Shown here: positions 43,462 to 54,970 of the stretch, piece after piece
Numbering within the stretch: the stretch's first letter is position 1
Layout: each line of letters opens with the position of its first letter
Assembly: GCA_028023455.1 (NCBI GenBank)
Contig: JAQFVV010006642.1
Coordinates: 498,001-562,000 of the forward strand
DNA from: Epiperipatus broadwayi
Lineage: Eukaryota > Onychophora > Udeonychophora > Euonychophora > Peripatidae
Length of the DNA: 64,000 nucleotides
Direction: 5' to 3'
Program-made: the position numbers and the translations under genes
Notes under the pieces: generated by a model
What the model saw: the letters and a program-made list of their open reading frames with translations, nothing else
What the model was told of the DNA's origin: nothing
Databases searched by the model: none

Positions 43462-45431
43462 AGCATTGGCACCAAGAACCGTGATTCTCCTTCTGTAAGA
43501 CATGAACTATAAAATTTAAAAATAATTAAGAACTTTCGTTTAAGCTTTTAATATTTAGAACCTAAATTGTAAAATGAACTCTTATCTGACTTTCAAATTT
43601 CAAATTGATAATTAATGCTTAGATTTTATACATTTAAGTTTTAAAAAAAAAAATCATTTCCATTTTTTTTTCTATTAATATTTATTTGTAGAGATTATTT
43701 AAATGCATTAAATTTAAGTTGAGTATTGACGCTTGCATAGATTTGTTCATGTTTAATTATGTTTTTGTTTTCATGTTTGATTGGAATATATAGACATTCG
43801 ATAAATAATGATATCTTACATTGAATATCTAAAATGTCTTTATTAGGATTTCTTTTTAGTTATTGGTGTCAATGCGGCATCTTATGATAAATGCCATTGG
43901 GTTTCTTGTGAATTCCCTCTGCAATTACATCACTGACTTTATGTTTTGATCATTTATGTTTATTTTGAGATGTTTTTGAGCGTGTAATCTATGAGTCGAT
44001 CTATGTTCAACATTAAAAAAAAAAAACTTTTATAAATCCATCTGTGCGAACTTATAAATGTTAAATTTAAGTCAGGCATGAATGGCTATATAGATTTGTA
44101 AAGTTATATTAATTAATTAGGGGAGGGTAATCTTAGGTTATTCGTTTCCTAGTTAAATTGCGTCAATGGATTGGATATATTGGTGTAATTAGTAGATGTA
44201 GTCTATGGTTCGCTACATGTAGGATCTCCATTTATATGCCAAACACACCCTTTTTTGCCTATGGAAGGGGTAATAAGATGGAAAATGCAGTCGCTTCCTA
44301 TGGAGTTTTTTGTTTATTGTTCTTCTTGATGACAGATGTAGCAATCCTGTTTGGTTGAGAGTCAATGTCTTCTCTAACCTTACTTACTGTTCAGATGTAC
44401 ATTCCTGACAGTATAGTATTTAGTGCTGTCGTATTTTCAAGCTACATTGAATACATTAATGTATCAAATGGATTGACACCTGTTTGACTGCGAACTTTTG
44501 GCCTAAGGTTAAATAAGGGATAGAATATTTTCTTTTCAAATGCAAATCTATGTAGTTTATTCATACTCGACAATCTTAAAATAAATATAAAATTCATTTT
44601 GGGGATGATTTAAAATCTTAAAATAATAATTTAAATTAAAAGAATATTAAAATCTAAATAATAAATGTTATTCCTCAAATTTTAAAATGATTATATATGT
44701 GCGTAGTTTGTGTGTTAATTACTGGCAGTGGATTTTTTTTTTTTTATATGTAAGATACAAATTAAACAAAATTATATTTTAAAGTTATATATTATTATCT
44801 CTGCATCTCCACTGAGCTAGTGACTTGGGCTAACGGTCCAAATATAAAATAAAGTGGGATCTTAACAGCACGTATCTGCCTACTCTATAAATTTTCTAGG
44901 TCCAAATGCCCAGATGGCACCCTTGTAGTGCAGATTATGGTAAGTCTGTATAGATCACCCACCCCGACCATTATAATATATATGATTTATGTTTAAAGAG
45001 TACTCCGTATATTATCGATACACATTTTGAGTCAATCTAAGGGTTGTGAATATATATATATATATGTCTATAAGAGACGCAGTATAAATAGGTGTTTATA
45101 AATTATTGTTTTAGTTTCCCGAAAACATAACATTTTTGACAATGGGACAATAATAGTTCTTAATTTCATTATTATTGACAAGAATGGATCTTTTTTGGTG
45201 TACATTTAAATAGTAATTTGGGTTGTGTTTAAATAGTAAAACTGTTTTTAAAAATTTAAGTGACAAAATTAAAGAAACAACGGGTTTTTTTTTTTTATGG
45301 ATCTTTAAATAATAATTTTCGTTACTTTAATTTGTTTACATTTGATTGACAACAATTAGTGGGAAGGGGTGTTTTGTGTATTTTTAAATAATAATTTATA
45401 TTTTTTTAACAACAATTATTGTGTGTGTATG
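43462..45431. other. AT-rich non-coding stretch
   Basis: No supportable gene. From about 45170 to 45430 there are loose repetitions of AAATAATAATTT and ACAACAATTA blocks with a period near 80-100 bp. The open frame at 44158-44358 has hydrophobic residues but no family I recognise. Confidence 0.5.
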
Positions 45432-45791
45432 TTATGTTACTTTATCAATTTGGTTAATAATATTTACTGGTAGACATTTCACTATCATTAATGCACGCTG
45501 TGCAGACAACTCATCACAGATCCAGTAATGCAGCAAACATAAAGACTTGATGAACGGCATTTGAAATCTCTCAAACCAGCTAACTTTTTGAAGTGCACAT
45601 TTCTTTCGACAAGAACGAGACTTATAAATGAAAGTCCAAAGATTTTTATGGACCTTAAGTCTCATACATTCACCACACAAACATCTCTTTTCTTTAAGCA
45701 GGATGTTTTTCTGCTGTAAAAATGTTACAGCACTGGCTTCCGTGTCTGGCAATTCCCATCTCTTCATATTTTCTGTTTTCGAATTTGCCAT
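45432..45791 (-). pseudogene. IS1595/Merlin-like transposase N-terminal region
   Basis: The 119-codon frame starts at ATG. It matches the N-terminal layout of ISXO2/IS1595-type (Merlin) transposases: an aliphatic helix (AVTFLQQKNILL), a zinc-like CLCGECM pair, an aromatic-basic segment (WTFIYKSRSCRKK), and then SWFERFQMPFIKSLCLLHYW, corresponding to the S-W-F...L...L...W pattern before the catalytic core. The DDE catalytic domain is absent: the frame stops at 45432 and no continuation is visible downstream. It may be a truncated copy or the first exon of an interrupted gene, since a GTAACA follows shortly before the stop. No terminal inverted repeats could be assigned. Confidence 0.5.
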
Positions 45792-46143
45792 ACTTTTTGT
45801 CTCGGAAAATTTGTCGCTAAAACGTGACTCAAAGCGTGATCTTTAAAATATTATGCTAACCCACTATAATCAAAAATTTAGGAGGAATATAAATTTATGA
45901 GGAACAATCACGATACTGTTTAAATTTTTAAAATGTAACAGTACATCGATTCGTCTTAAAAAAAAAAGTCACCAATGAAAATTTAAATAATTTTGACAGG
46001 ATCAAATTAATACACCCTCTTACGATATTGTTACATCAAATACATAACACAGCATTACGATATAGTGCGTGACACAAACAACTACGGCATTTACCCCTGC
46101 TTTTAGCATCGGAAAAAGCCACACAGTTAGCCGCTAAGCCAAG

Positions 46144-46237
46144 TTAACATTCTTTCTAGATTTTTTAGCGTAAAAAAGAACACTTAACTCTGAGTTAACA
46201 ATCTTTCTAGGATTTATTTTAGAAAGAATGCTTAAAG
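46144..46237. repeat. Small fold-back (MITE-like) sequence
   Basis: Short inverted arms TTAACATTCTTTCTA (left) and TAGAAAGAATGCTTAA (right) enclose about 65 bp that holds a further palindromic TTAACTCTGAGTTAA. The arms are too short to name a family. Confidence 0.5.
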
Positions 46238-46603
46238 GCTTGGGTGCGGCCGTGGAAACGGCATATTTCTAGAAATTTAGCTAGAAATCCCGCCTCTAGT
46301 GGCTGACACGAAGGATCAGATGACAACCTTTATTTTTTATTTGAAACTAATTGTCTTTTATTTATTAACAAGGAAAACATATTCCTATTTTTTAAACTTA
46401 ACAGGTAATTTATAATTGATTTATTGATATTTATTAAATATTAAAAAATAAAACACACGGGGATATTAAAAAAAACAGAATATATGGGAGGAAGTAAATA
46501 TGCTTCATATAATTAAACAAAAAACATGGCTGCCACTTGGTGTCTCAGCTGAAATAAGTACTGTTATTTGATTTATATCTCAGGATAAAAATATTTTTTA
46601 CCC

Positions 46604-48719
46604 ATGGATAAATATTTTAACTTGAGTACCAAAGATAATAATGCAGATGGCAATGCTACAAATTTTCTTCAAGCAGGATCTTGTAACCAGAAAGAGGCAT
46701 CTAATACGCGAAAAGGAAAATATGATATTTCTCCAATTTGGCTTTACTTTCAACAACTGTGATGGTAATGAATAACCTCTATTTAATTTGCAATAATGTT
46801 TTGTCTATGAAGAGTATGAAACTATCAAAATTAAAAAGACATTTTGAATCCAAGGTCTTCATATGTCAATAAACCAAAAGAATATTTCGAATGACTGTTA
46901 AAAACTTCAAATAAAGAAAAACAATATTTTGAGAAATTTATAACTGTTAATGAAAAATATTTACTTGCATTATATGAAGTTTCATATCTGATTGCTAAAA
47001 ATAAAAAGCCATACACCATTGGGGAAGATCTTATATTACCTGTTGCTATTAAAATGATAGAAATACTTCACGGATGTGAATATGGTGATGAAATTAGGAC
47101 AGTTCCTTTGTCAAATAATACTGTTACTAATAGAATTTCTGAAATTAGCAATGACCAATTTGAGCAACTTATTACTAGATTTTAAGACAGCCTAATATTT
47201 ACAACTCATTTGGAAGAAACAACTGATATTTCAAAAATAGCTCAATTATTAGTATGTGTCAGATAACATTTATAAAGAAAACATTCAAGAAGAATTGTTA
47301 TTTTGTCGTTCTTTGGAAGAACATACAAGAGGAGAAGACATATATAATAAAGTAGACACATTTTTTTAAACTGAAGGTTTAGAATAGAAAAATTGCTTTG
47401 GAGTATGCACAGATGGTGCAAAAGCAATGACTGTGGTTTTAAATCATTTGTTAAAGCTTCTGGTAATAATCATGTAGCTTTTACACACTGCCTGATCCAT
47501 CGAGAGGCTCTTGCAGCAAAAAAATTAGCAATGGAATTGAATGATGTGCTTCAGAATGCTGTCAAAATTATAAACTTTATTAAAAACCCTTAACAGCCAT
47601 TTATTTTTAAATCTTTGTAAAGACATGGACTCTGAATACAAAAATGTGGAAGTAAGATGGATGTCAAGAGGGCGAAGTTTAAGAGGATTATTGTTATTAA
47701 AAGAAAAAATTATTGTATTTTTAACCGAAAAAAATCTGATCTTGCTGCTCTTTTTCAAAATGACTTATGGCTATCAAAGCTGTGCTATTTGTCTGATATT
47801 TTGGAGAAGCTAAATGATCTTAACTTGTTTCTTCAATGAAAAAATAGCAATATTTTTACTTAGAATGATAAAATTGAAAGTTTTATTAAAAAGATCAACA
47901 TTTGGAAGAGTAGAGTGAAAAATGATTCATTGGAAATGTTTTAGACTATCGACAATTTTATAATTGAAAAAAATAATTGTAAAGCTTTAATTTCAAAAAT
48001 TAAAACAGGAAAAACTCACTATACACATTGCCACACACAGCAAGCTAGAGTAATCAAGGGATGCCAGAAGGCTTGTGCATAAAATCCCCATCTAGTGCCT
48101 ACTTATCCATTATCCCCAGACTAGTTTCTGGCTTATGACCTTAGTCAGTGAGGAGCCTTGGATCTGAGAGCACTCCAATACGTATAGTCAGTTTTGCATG
48201 TTTTAACAGCAGTTAAAAGCAAGCATAAGAAACAGTGATCATGTGATGTTTATTGGCTTAATTTCAAAAATTATTATAAATTACTTAAAAACTCTAGAAA
48301 CACGGTTTTGCAAATACTTTATATCGAATTCAGATTTCAAAAAGTTATCTTGAATTCAAAGATCAGCTTTGATTGACATTAATGAGATTAATCACCTGCC
48401 ATATAAAGTCTAAAATGAATTTGGTGAGCTATCGAGTGACTCAAACTTAAAACTTGACTTTCCACAAAAATCCTTGACTGAATTCTGGATCGAAGCTAGA
48501 GCTGAATTTTCCACAATTTATGAAATGGCATTAAATGTTCTTCTGCCATTCAGCACCATATACTTAAATGAAATGACTTTTTCAGCTTTAATGTATATTA
48601 AATCCAAATATCGTAGAGCGCTGAAAAACGTTGAAGATGCTTTATCTCCAGCAGTATCAAATATTTCACCAATATTTAATTTGTTATACAGCAAAAAACA
48701 AGCACATCCGTCTCATTAA
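46604..48719 (+). pseudogene. hAT-family transposase pseudogene, ZBED5-like
   Basis: In shifting frames the sequence reads through a whole hAT transposase. A BED-finger remnant (CNNVLSMKSMKLSKLKRHFESK, about 46788-46853) is followed by VSYLIAKNKKPYTIGEDLILP, PLSNNTVTNRISEIS and HLEETTDIS (47210-47238). In the last, the usual catalytic LDESTD Asp is Glu. Then come GVCTDGAKAMT, HVAFTHCLIHREALAAKKL (from 47472), VEVRWMSRGRSLR (from 47647) and a C-terminal dimerisation domain, LLPFSTIYLNEMTFSALM to KKQAHPSH, at 48474-48719. Stops and frameshifts occur throughout, and an S2 repeat interrupts it at 48003-48257. Host genes of the ZBED5 type derive from this group, but the disruptions rule out a functional gene here. 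Confidence 0.8.
48003..48257 (-). mobile_element. S2 repeat inserted in the hAT pseudogene
   Basis: The 255-bp insert is flanked by a perfect 16-bp duplication TTAATTTCAAAAATTA (47987-48002 and 48258-48273), the size expected for LINE-assisted retroposition. Its central part is the reverse complement of S2 (AGTGCCTACTTATCC, AATCCCCATCTAGTG). Its right end (AACAGTGATCATGTGATG) resembles the S2 unit start in forward orientation, so the copy is rearranged. Confidence 0.75.
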
Positions 48720-48904
48720 AACGTAATTTTATTTCATTAATTTTTATATACAATATTTAAAACAAATCCTAAAACTACTTATTTTCATATGTTTACCAAA
48801 GAAATAAATTATTTATGGGAATATTTATTTCTATATCTATTTTACATTTAATATATGGGGTCGCGGAAAAATCTCGATGATAAAAAGGGGTCATGAATGA
48901 AAAA

Positions 48905-49364
48905 AGTTTAAGAAGTCTGGTTTAGTTTGATGAATTTGTTGGTAAAATAATTTTTTGTGGTAGTAGTTAGATGTGTATGGCTAAGCAGAAGTTTGCTTAG
49001 TGTGTTAAATAAATATTCGCATTTTACCAGATCAAAAGGAGCCCTAAAGTCAATATGGTATGTGATATAATTCGTTAATTTATATTGTTTGCATATAATA
49101 TTAACTCCGGTGCTAAAAGAATAGCTTTTAACAGCATGATGTGAGAAGGAATGGTTAGGGAGACTAATGTCATTGAATTATTTAAGAATATTTCTTGCAA
49201 AGATTTTTTGATGAATACCCTCCAATGTGATAAAACGCAAGTCATTTACAGATGGATATAAAGCTTTTGAGTTATATCTAAGGCAGAGAATTACTTTAGT
49301 GGATAGATTAAGTATGTGATTTTCACGTGAACAAGATCGATTTTAATGCTTATATAGAATGGAG
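48905..49364 (-). mobile_element. LINE-B copy 3, 3'-side part
   Basis: It matches LINE-B copy 2 at about 40285-40735, beginning inside the RT region (minus strand), so the 3' end of this copy is missing. It ends at ATAGAATGGAG, the target of RTE copy B, and resumes at 52664. Confidence 0.7.
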
Positions 49365-49816
49365 GGCTGCAGAAAGGAGTTTGCTATTAACTGAAAGGAG
49401 ACCCTTTGATTCCTCTTGGAGGCCTTAAAGGAACCGAGCAGGGCAAATTCCTAATGTCCACTCCATACGTTCTTGTCGTTGCAGCTGTTATTACTATATG
49501 TTTATTCATATAGTATACGAACATGGATGGGCTGCTCACCAACACGCATTAGCCAGCGTGGTGAGTTTATTGGCTTTTTACCTCTGAGTTTAAGATCAAG
49601 AAACACCATGGTCTTTCTTCTCAGTGCCTGATAAGGCAGAATGAATGTTTGTGTAAATGATAAAGATTTTTCCCAATTATACAATTATGACAGACAAAAA
49701 TAAAGCATGGCCCCTTAATCCCAGGAGGCTGTAAAGTCACCAACCAAGGCAGCGGTTGGTGGCCGAAGGTGGAGGGTGCTAAGAATATCCTGGAGGCGGA
49801 CCCAGGCTGCCATTTG

Positions 49817-50215
49817 ATGACGACTTTTTATTTAGGTACTTACAACTGCAGATCACTTTCAAGTGAAGGAAGATTGCAAGAATTAGAAGAAGAATTCTCT
49901 TATATTAAATGGGATATTATTGGACTTTGTGAAGTTAGAAGAAAAGGTGAAGAGACAATTGATTTAAAAAGTGGACATATGCTCTATTATAAAGGCACAA
50001 ATATTGGAAATACAAGTGTAGTAGGATTCATTATAAATAAAAAGTGGAAGAACAATATTGTGGAGATTGATGGTGTATCAGACAGAGTGGCAAGATTAGT
50101 TATACAACTTAATAGCAGATATCAAATGCAGATAATTCAGGTTTATGCCCCAACAAGTTCTCACAGTGATGAAGTAGTAGAAGATTTTTATATGAATGTA
50201 CAAAAGATCTTTTGA
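49817..50215 (+). pseudogene. RTE ORF, endonuclease part 1
   Basis: The natural start is probably the ATG at 49817, in front of TTFYLGTYNCRSLSS. The APE-type endonuclease begins here: the Asn of TYNCRS and the Glu of LCEVRRKGE are the first metal-site residues, followed by VYAPTSSHSDE. The frame is lost at 50204-50208, where copy A has GTACAAAAGGCTTTTGA and this copy has one base more. The protein continues in the next frame. Confidence 0.8.
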
Positions 50216-52262
50216 TCAGAGTAAACAACATTTTAAAATTGTTATGGGAGATTTTAATGCTAGAATTGGTAAACAAATGAAAGATGAAAGTGTTGTAGGT
50301 AATTTTGGTTATGGTAATAGAAATGAGAGAGGACATAGACTTGTGGAGTTTGCAGAGAAGGAAAAACTTTATATTATGAATTCTTTTTTTGAGAAAAATG
50401 TTAGAAGGAAATGGACATGGAAGCATCCAAATGAAGGTACAGCAGAATTGGATTATATTTTGACTAACAGGAAATACATATTTCAAGATTGTAATGTTCT
50501 TAATAAATTTAACACAGGAAGTGATCATCGATTAGTAAGGGGTAAGATACATGTTAATGTAAAACTAGAGAGACAAAAATTATTAAGAAAAACTATATTT
50601 ACAGTTGATACTCCTAATCTTCAGAAACATTCTAATGAATTTAAATTAGAACTTACAAATCGGTTTCAAGTATTAGTAGATTATGAACATGATTCAGATT
50701 TGAATGAAATTAATATGAAAATAACTGATACACTTTTAAAAACTGCAACAAAGATAGCTGGTAGAAAAAAGCAGCAATTGACTAATAAAATTTCTACTGA
50801 GACTAGAGAACTTATGAAGAAAAGAAGGAATATGAAGATATGCAAGAATGATGCATTAAAAAGAATTGAATATCTCGAATTTTGTAAAATGGTGCGGAAA
50901 AGAGTTGAAAATGATATAAGAAAGTATAACTGTGAACTAGCAAGAAAAGCTGTAGAAGAAAATAAAAGTCTTAAGAATGTAAAACAACATTTTGGTATTG
51001 GTAGGAAATGTATATCTGCAATAAAGAAAAGAGATGGAATTATTACTAAAAAGAGGCATGACATTATGAAATTGGTAGAAGATTTTTATCAAGAATTATA
51101 TAGTAACAAAGAACAAGTACCTTCTATATCTATTACATCTTCCGAATTGCCCAGAATTTTAAATGAAGAAGTGAGAAATGCAATTAAATGTATGAAAAAA
51201 GGAAAGGCTCCAGGTAATGATGGAATTATAATTGATATATTAAAAGAAGCAGGTGAAGAAACAGAAAAAATATTAGCAAAGTTATATACCAAATGTCTAA
51301 ATGATAAAGATGTACCGGATGATTGGAAGAATGCAGTAATAATATTAATATTTAAAAAAGGTGATAAAGAAGATATTAGAAATTACAGACCTATCAGCCT
51401 TTTATCAGTTTTATATAAAATTTTTACCAAGATAATTACAACTCGTCTACAGAGAACCTTGGATTTTCACCAACCAAGAGAACAAGCTGGATTTAAAAGT
51501 GGTTTTAGTACAGTAGATCATATTCAAGTATTGAGAGAAGTTATAGAAAGGACAAATGAATATGAGTTGTCATTATGTTTTGGATTTGTAGATTATGAAA
51601 AGGCATTTGATTCTATAAACATTTCTTCAGTGATTAAAGCATTGGATCATCAAGGTATAGATCCAGGATATTGTCATATTTTAAAGAATATTTATAAAAA
51701 TGCAACAGCAACAATTAGATTACATAATGATACTGGGAAAGTCAACATTGAGAAAGGTGTAAGACAAGGTGACTCCATATCTCCAAAACTTTTTACAGCA
51801 GTGCTGCAAGAAGTATTTTGTGGATTAAAATGGGAAACTAAAGGAGTGAAAGTAAATGGAGATTATTTAAGTCATTTAGATTTTGCAGATGATGTAGTTG
51901 TTTTTGCAAATAATGCTTCCGAGCTGCAGGAAATGTTGCAGGAGTTATCAGATGAAAGTAGGAAAGTAGGACTAAAGATAAATGTTAAAAAGACTAAAGT
52001 AATGTTTAATCGATTTGCTCAAAATATGAAAATAAAGATTGATTATGATGAATTAGAAGAAGTTAAGAGTTATAAATACCTTGGTCAGATTATTAATACA
52101 GATGGAAATATAATGGATGAAATTAATCATAGAATTAAACTTGGTTGGAGTGCTTTTGGTAGAAATAACTTGATATTAAAAGGAAATATGCCTATGTGTT
52201 TGAAAAGAAAGGTTTTTAACAAATGTGTTTTACCAGTTCTTACTTATGGATCTGAGACTTGA
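50196..52262 (+). pseudogene. RTE ORF, endonuclease part 2 and reverse transcriptase
   Basis: The 688-codon frame contains the second half of the endonuclease: GDFNARIG near residue 22 and the final SDHR near 110. The complete RT follows, with [18 protein letters not shown], motif [12 protein letters not shown], motif [17 protein letters not shown] and motif C FADDVVVF with both catalytic Asp residues. The thumb and C-terminal parts follow to TYGSET. The frame then meets TGA where copy A has Trp (TYGFETW). These enzymes nick target DNA and copy the element RNA at the nick. The retained residues suggest the copy was active until recently. Confidence 0.85.
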
Positions 52263-52646
52263 ACACTTAATAGAAGATCAATACAGAGACTTCAGACCAC
52301 TCAAAGAAGTATGGAGAGATGTATGTTGGGAGTAACAAGAAGAGATCGAAAACGCAATGTATGGGTAAGAGAACAAACAGGTGTTACTGACCTCATTGAA
52401 AAAATTAAAAGATTGAAGTGGAGTTGGGCTGGACATATTGCTAGAAGAGATGATAATAGATGGACAATTGAAATTTTAAACTGGATTCCAAGAGATTGTA
52501 AAAGACCCAGAAGGAGACCACATGTAAGATGGATGGATGAAATAAGAAAATGTGTAGGGGTGATGTGGAGAAGAGAAGCTAAAGATCGGAGAAGATGGAT
52601 TAAAGTTGGAGAGACCTTCATCCTGCAGTGGATTGATAATGGTTGA
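52263..52646 (+). pseudogene. RTE ORF, C-terminal domain after the stop
   Basis: In the same frame after the TGA, the protein continues through RRDRKRNVWVREQTGVTDL, LKWSWAGHIARRDDNRWT, RPRRRPHVRWMDEIRK and ends FILQWIDNG with a proper stop at 52646. This WAGH/R-RP-RW domain is characteristic of the C-terminus of RTE-group proteins. It is intact, so only two point lesions separate this copy from a complete frame. Confidence 0.85.
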
Positions 52647-52674
52647 TAATGATGATGATGATGATAGAATGGAG

Positions 52675-54515
52675 AAGATAATATAATTCAGATGCTTATA
52701 AATATTAGCTAGAATACGATCATTTCCTAGTGAGGAATGTTAATGTAAGTGTATAATTTCATCAAGAATTTGTTGATTTGAGATGTAATAATTTTGATGA
52801 AGATGCATGTTACTGTTAGTAGAAAGTAGATGATAGTCAATTGCTTTAAGAATATTTTTCAAGTGTTTAAGAAGTACGATATTAACGTCCGTGCTGGGCA
52901 CGAATTAATTTTCTCTCTATAGTATTGGAATACCATAAGCATAAGGGTTGGTTGATTTTGCGCAATTTACTGTTAGTTTTTTAACGTTATTGCTAAAATA
53001 TTAGGGATTACTTTTCTAAGCCGGAATACCATAGTATTTTGGTTATAAAGAGCAGTTAGATGCTTGACTTCACTTTGCAGCCTATGAATAAGGAGTTTTG
53101 CTGAATTGATATCAACAATATGTTGTTTTATAAAATTATTCGAATGATAATCTGTTAATAGATCAGAATAACAATTATCTAGAAATTTTTTTATTTGTGT
53201 CCATATTTCTATCAAAGAGAGATTCTGCAGCTGATAAAAATAATGGAAATTAATCGAGATATCATCAATAGTAATTTAAATTTTATGAGGAATTTTCTGC
53301 TTGAATGTAAATTTATAATATGTTGATTTATTTTGAAGTTTTGTGTGAGACATCGATATGTTCAGAGAATAAAGCATTAGGCAGGTGCATTTATGTTTTG
53401 ACATCAGTAGGAGAAACAAAAAAAAGATCAATGAGGGAAGATCATTGACCTTCAATAAAAGACAGAGCATTTGAGGGAAGGAAGAGTAATAGTAGTGGTA
53501 GCAAGGCCAGTTGATTGATCTTTAGTTTCAAAGTAGTTAGGAGATCATTATAGTAGCAATTAAAATCACCACACATGATAATTAAACCAGGCTTATGCAG
53601 GATTTTACTTTGGGCAATGAGAAGAATTTGATGTTTTTGGCATGGATATATTGCTATAAGATAATATAACTGTGAATGAAAAGTAAAGAAAATAATGATT
53701 GCTTTAATTGACATGAATATTATTTTAAATCTTCTCAATGGAAGTTGTGTACTATTTAGAACCTTTATTCCTGTGCTAGTCTGATGTTGAGCACATGTAT
53801 TTATTATATACAGTCTTAACAATGATTGGTTTGGTTGTTAAAGTAATTTTTGTTTCTGTAATGGCAAAAATATCAGCATGGTGTTTATTTAAAAATTAAC
53901 ATAGGTATGACATTGTATTGTATAAGTTAAGACCTTGCACATTTTTGTGGCCATCTTTATACTTGACATATTATGTTTATGAAGAGTTGGAATGAGCTTT
54001 TCTCTGGAGTGTTTGGTGTTGGAATCAGATATTGCAATTCATTTACTATTTTTAATGGCAAAGGAGATGATTTTATTAGATGCTTCACAATTTGGTTTTA
54101 TTTTTAGTTCTTGATAAATTTTTAGTGTATGTAGTATTTTGGTTATGACACAGAACTGAATTCTGTGAATGACTACTGTTCAAGTCCATAGATTGTCATT
54201 AATGATCATCAATAAGTGAATTTTGAGATTGATTCTCATAACAGCAATTTACTGATGGTATATCTGTTAAAGAGTTTCAGGTGCTGCATCCTTGACTGGA
54301 TTGTGTTACATCAGATTCTTAATAGGCGGCACTTGTGGATTGAATTGCAAGTAAGGTTTTATTGTTAATATAAAAACTTGCTTTTTGTAGATTTGTACTT
54401 GTATTTAAATATTATTATTATTGTCTTTTTATATGTTTTTGCTGCTAGAATCATATGTAAATGGTAGTTGCTGATAACGATAACTTGAAAAAAACAAGTA
54501 AAGACCTTGAAAAAG
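52675..54515 (-). mobile_element. LINE-B copy 3, 5'-side part
   Basis: It continues LINE-B after the RTE copy. The minus-strand frame 53442-53822 holds part of the endonuclease, with the catalytic GDFN at about 53553-53592 (LIIMCGDFNCYY). The last stretch, about 54260-54515, is nearly identical to copy 1 at 36985-37240, although the coding parts of the two copies differ more. Its 5' end at GACCTTGAAAAAGG is followed within 7 bp by module R. Confidence 0.7.
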
Positions 54516-54521
54516 GAAAAT

Positions 54522-54970
54522 AATTCCCAAAATGCATTTCTGCGGAAAATGCGTCATCGGAAAAACGATTGTTCTCGTCAATAAGGTTATGCATAAATAA
54601 AATGTTTGTAAATTAATCGTGAAATAATTAATGTTATATTTTTAAAATCAGTAAACAATTTCCTCTTACAATATATATAAACTTTAACAAATATATATCT
54701 GTAATCTACATATATATAATTTTTTTATATGAATTCAATTTAAAATAAATTTAATGCATTTTTATTAATAAATAAAAAATTAATATAGTTAAAATCCAGT
54801 TTGTAAAAGCCTCAAAAAACGCCTTCATTAAAGGTAATTATATATTTTTTGCTAAAATAAATTTAAAATGGATATTGTTTATGTAAATGTGTCTGTAGTT
54901 ATGTTAGAGTATTTTCATCATCTAAGTGAAATTATTAAATGTTTGAAAAAATTCGTAGTTGTTTTTTTTT
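54522..54970. repeat. Module R, copy 3
   Basis: The most complete copy. It runs from TTCCCAAAATGCATTTCTGC through AAATTTAATGCATTT and TAAAATCCAGTTTG to GCTAAAATAAATTTAAAATG and ATTTTCATCATCTAAGTG. Here R abuts the 5' side of LINE-B copy 3, whereas copies 1 and 2 join the 3' side of LINE-B. Confidence 0.8.

Larger units (their letters stand above)
49365..52663 (+). mobile_element. RTE-like LINE copy B, full length with 11-bp target duplication
   Basis: The 3.3-kb element is flanked by ATAGAATGGAG at 49354-49364 and 52664-52674. The uninterrupted LINE-B copies 1 and 2 confirm the empty site. It has a 5' UTR of about 450 bp, one endonuclease-RT protein region and a (GAT)n 3' tail, all typical of RTE elements. 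Compared with copy A it has only two visible lesions: a one-base insertion at about 50204-50208 and a TGG-to-TGA change at 52259-52261. It is the best-preserved LINE in the window. Confidence 0.9.

Noticed and set aside
43250-43462. 70-codon open frame in the LTR-like segment
   Set aside because: It has no recognisable domain and overlaps the presumed TATA and polyadenylation signals of an LTR.
44158-44358. 66-codon frame with hydrophobic C-terminus
   Set aside because: No family resemblance and no supporting context; it could be chance.
47242-47427. Minus-strand frames within the hAT pseudogene
   Set aside because: The plus strand reads through conserved hAT motifs over the same bases.
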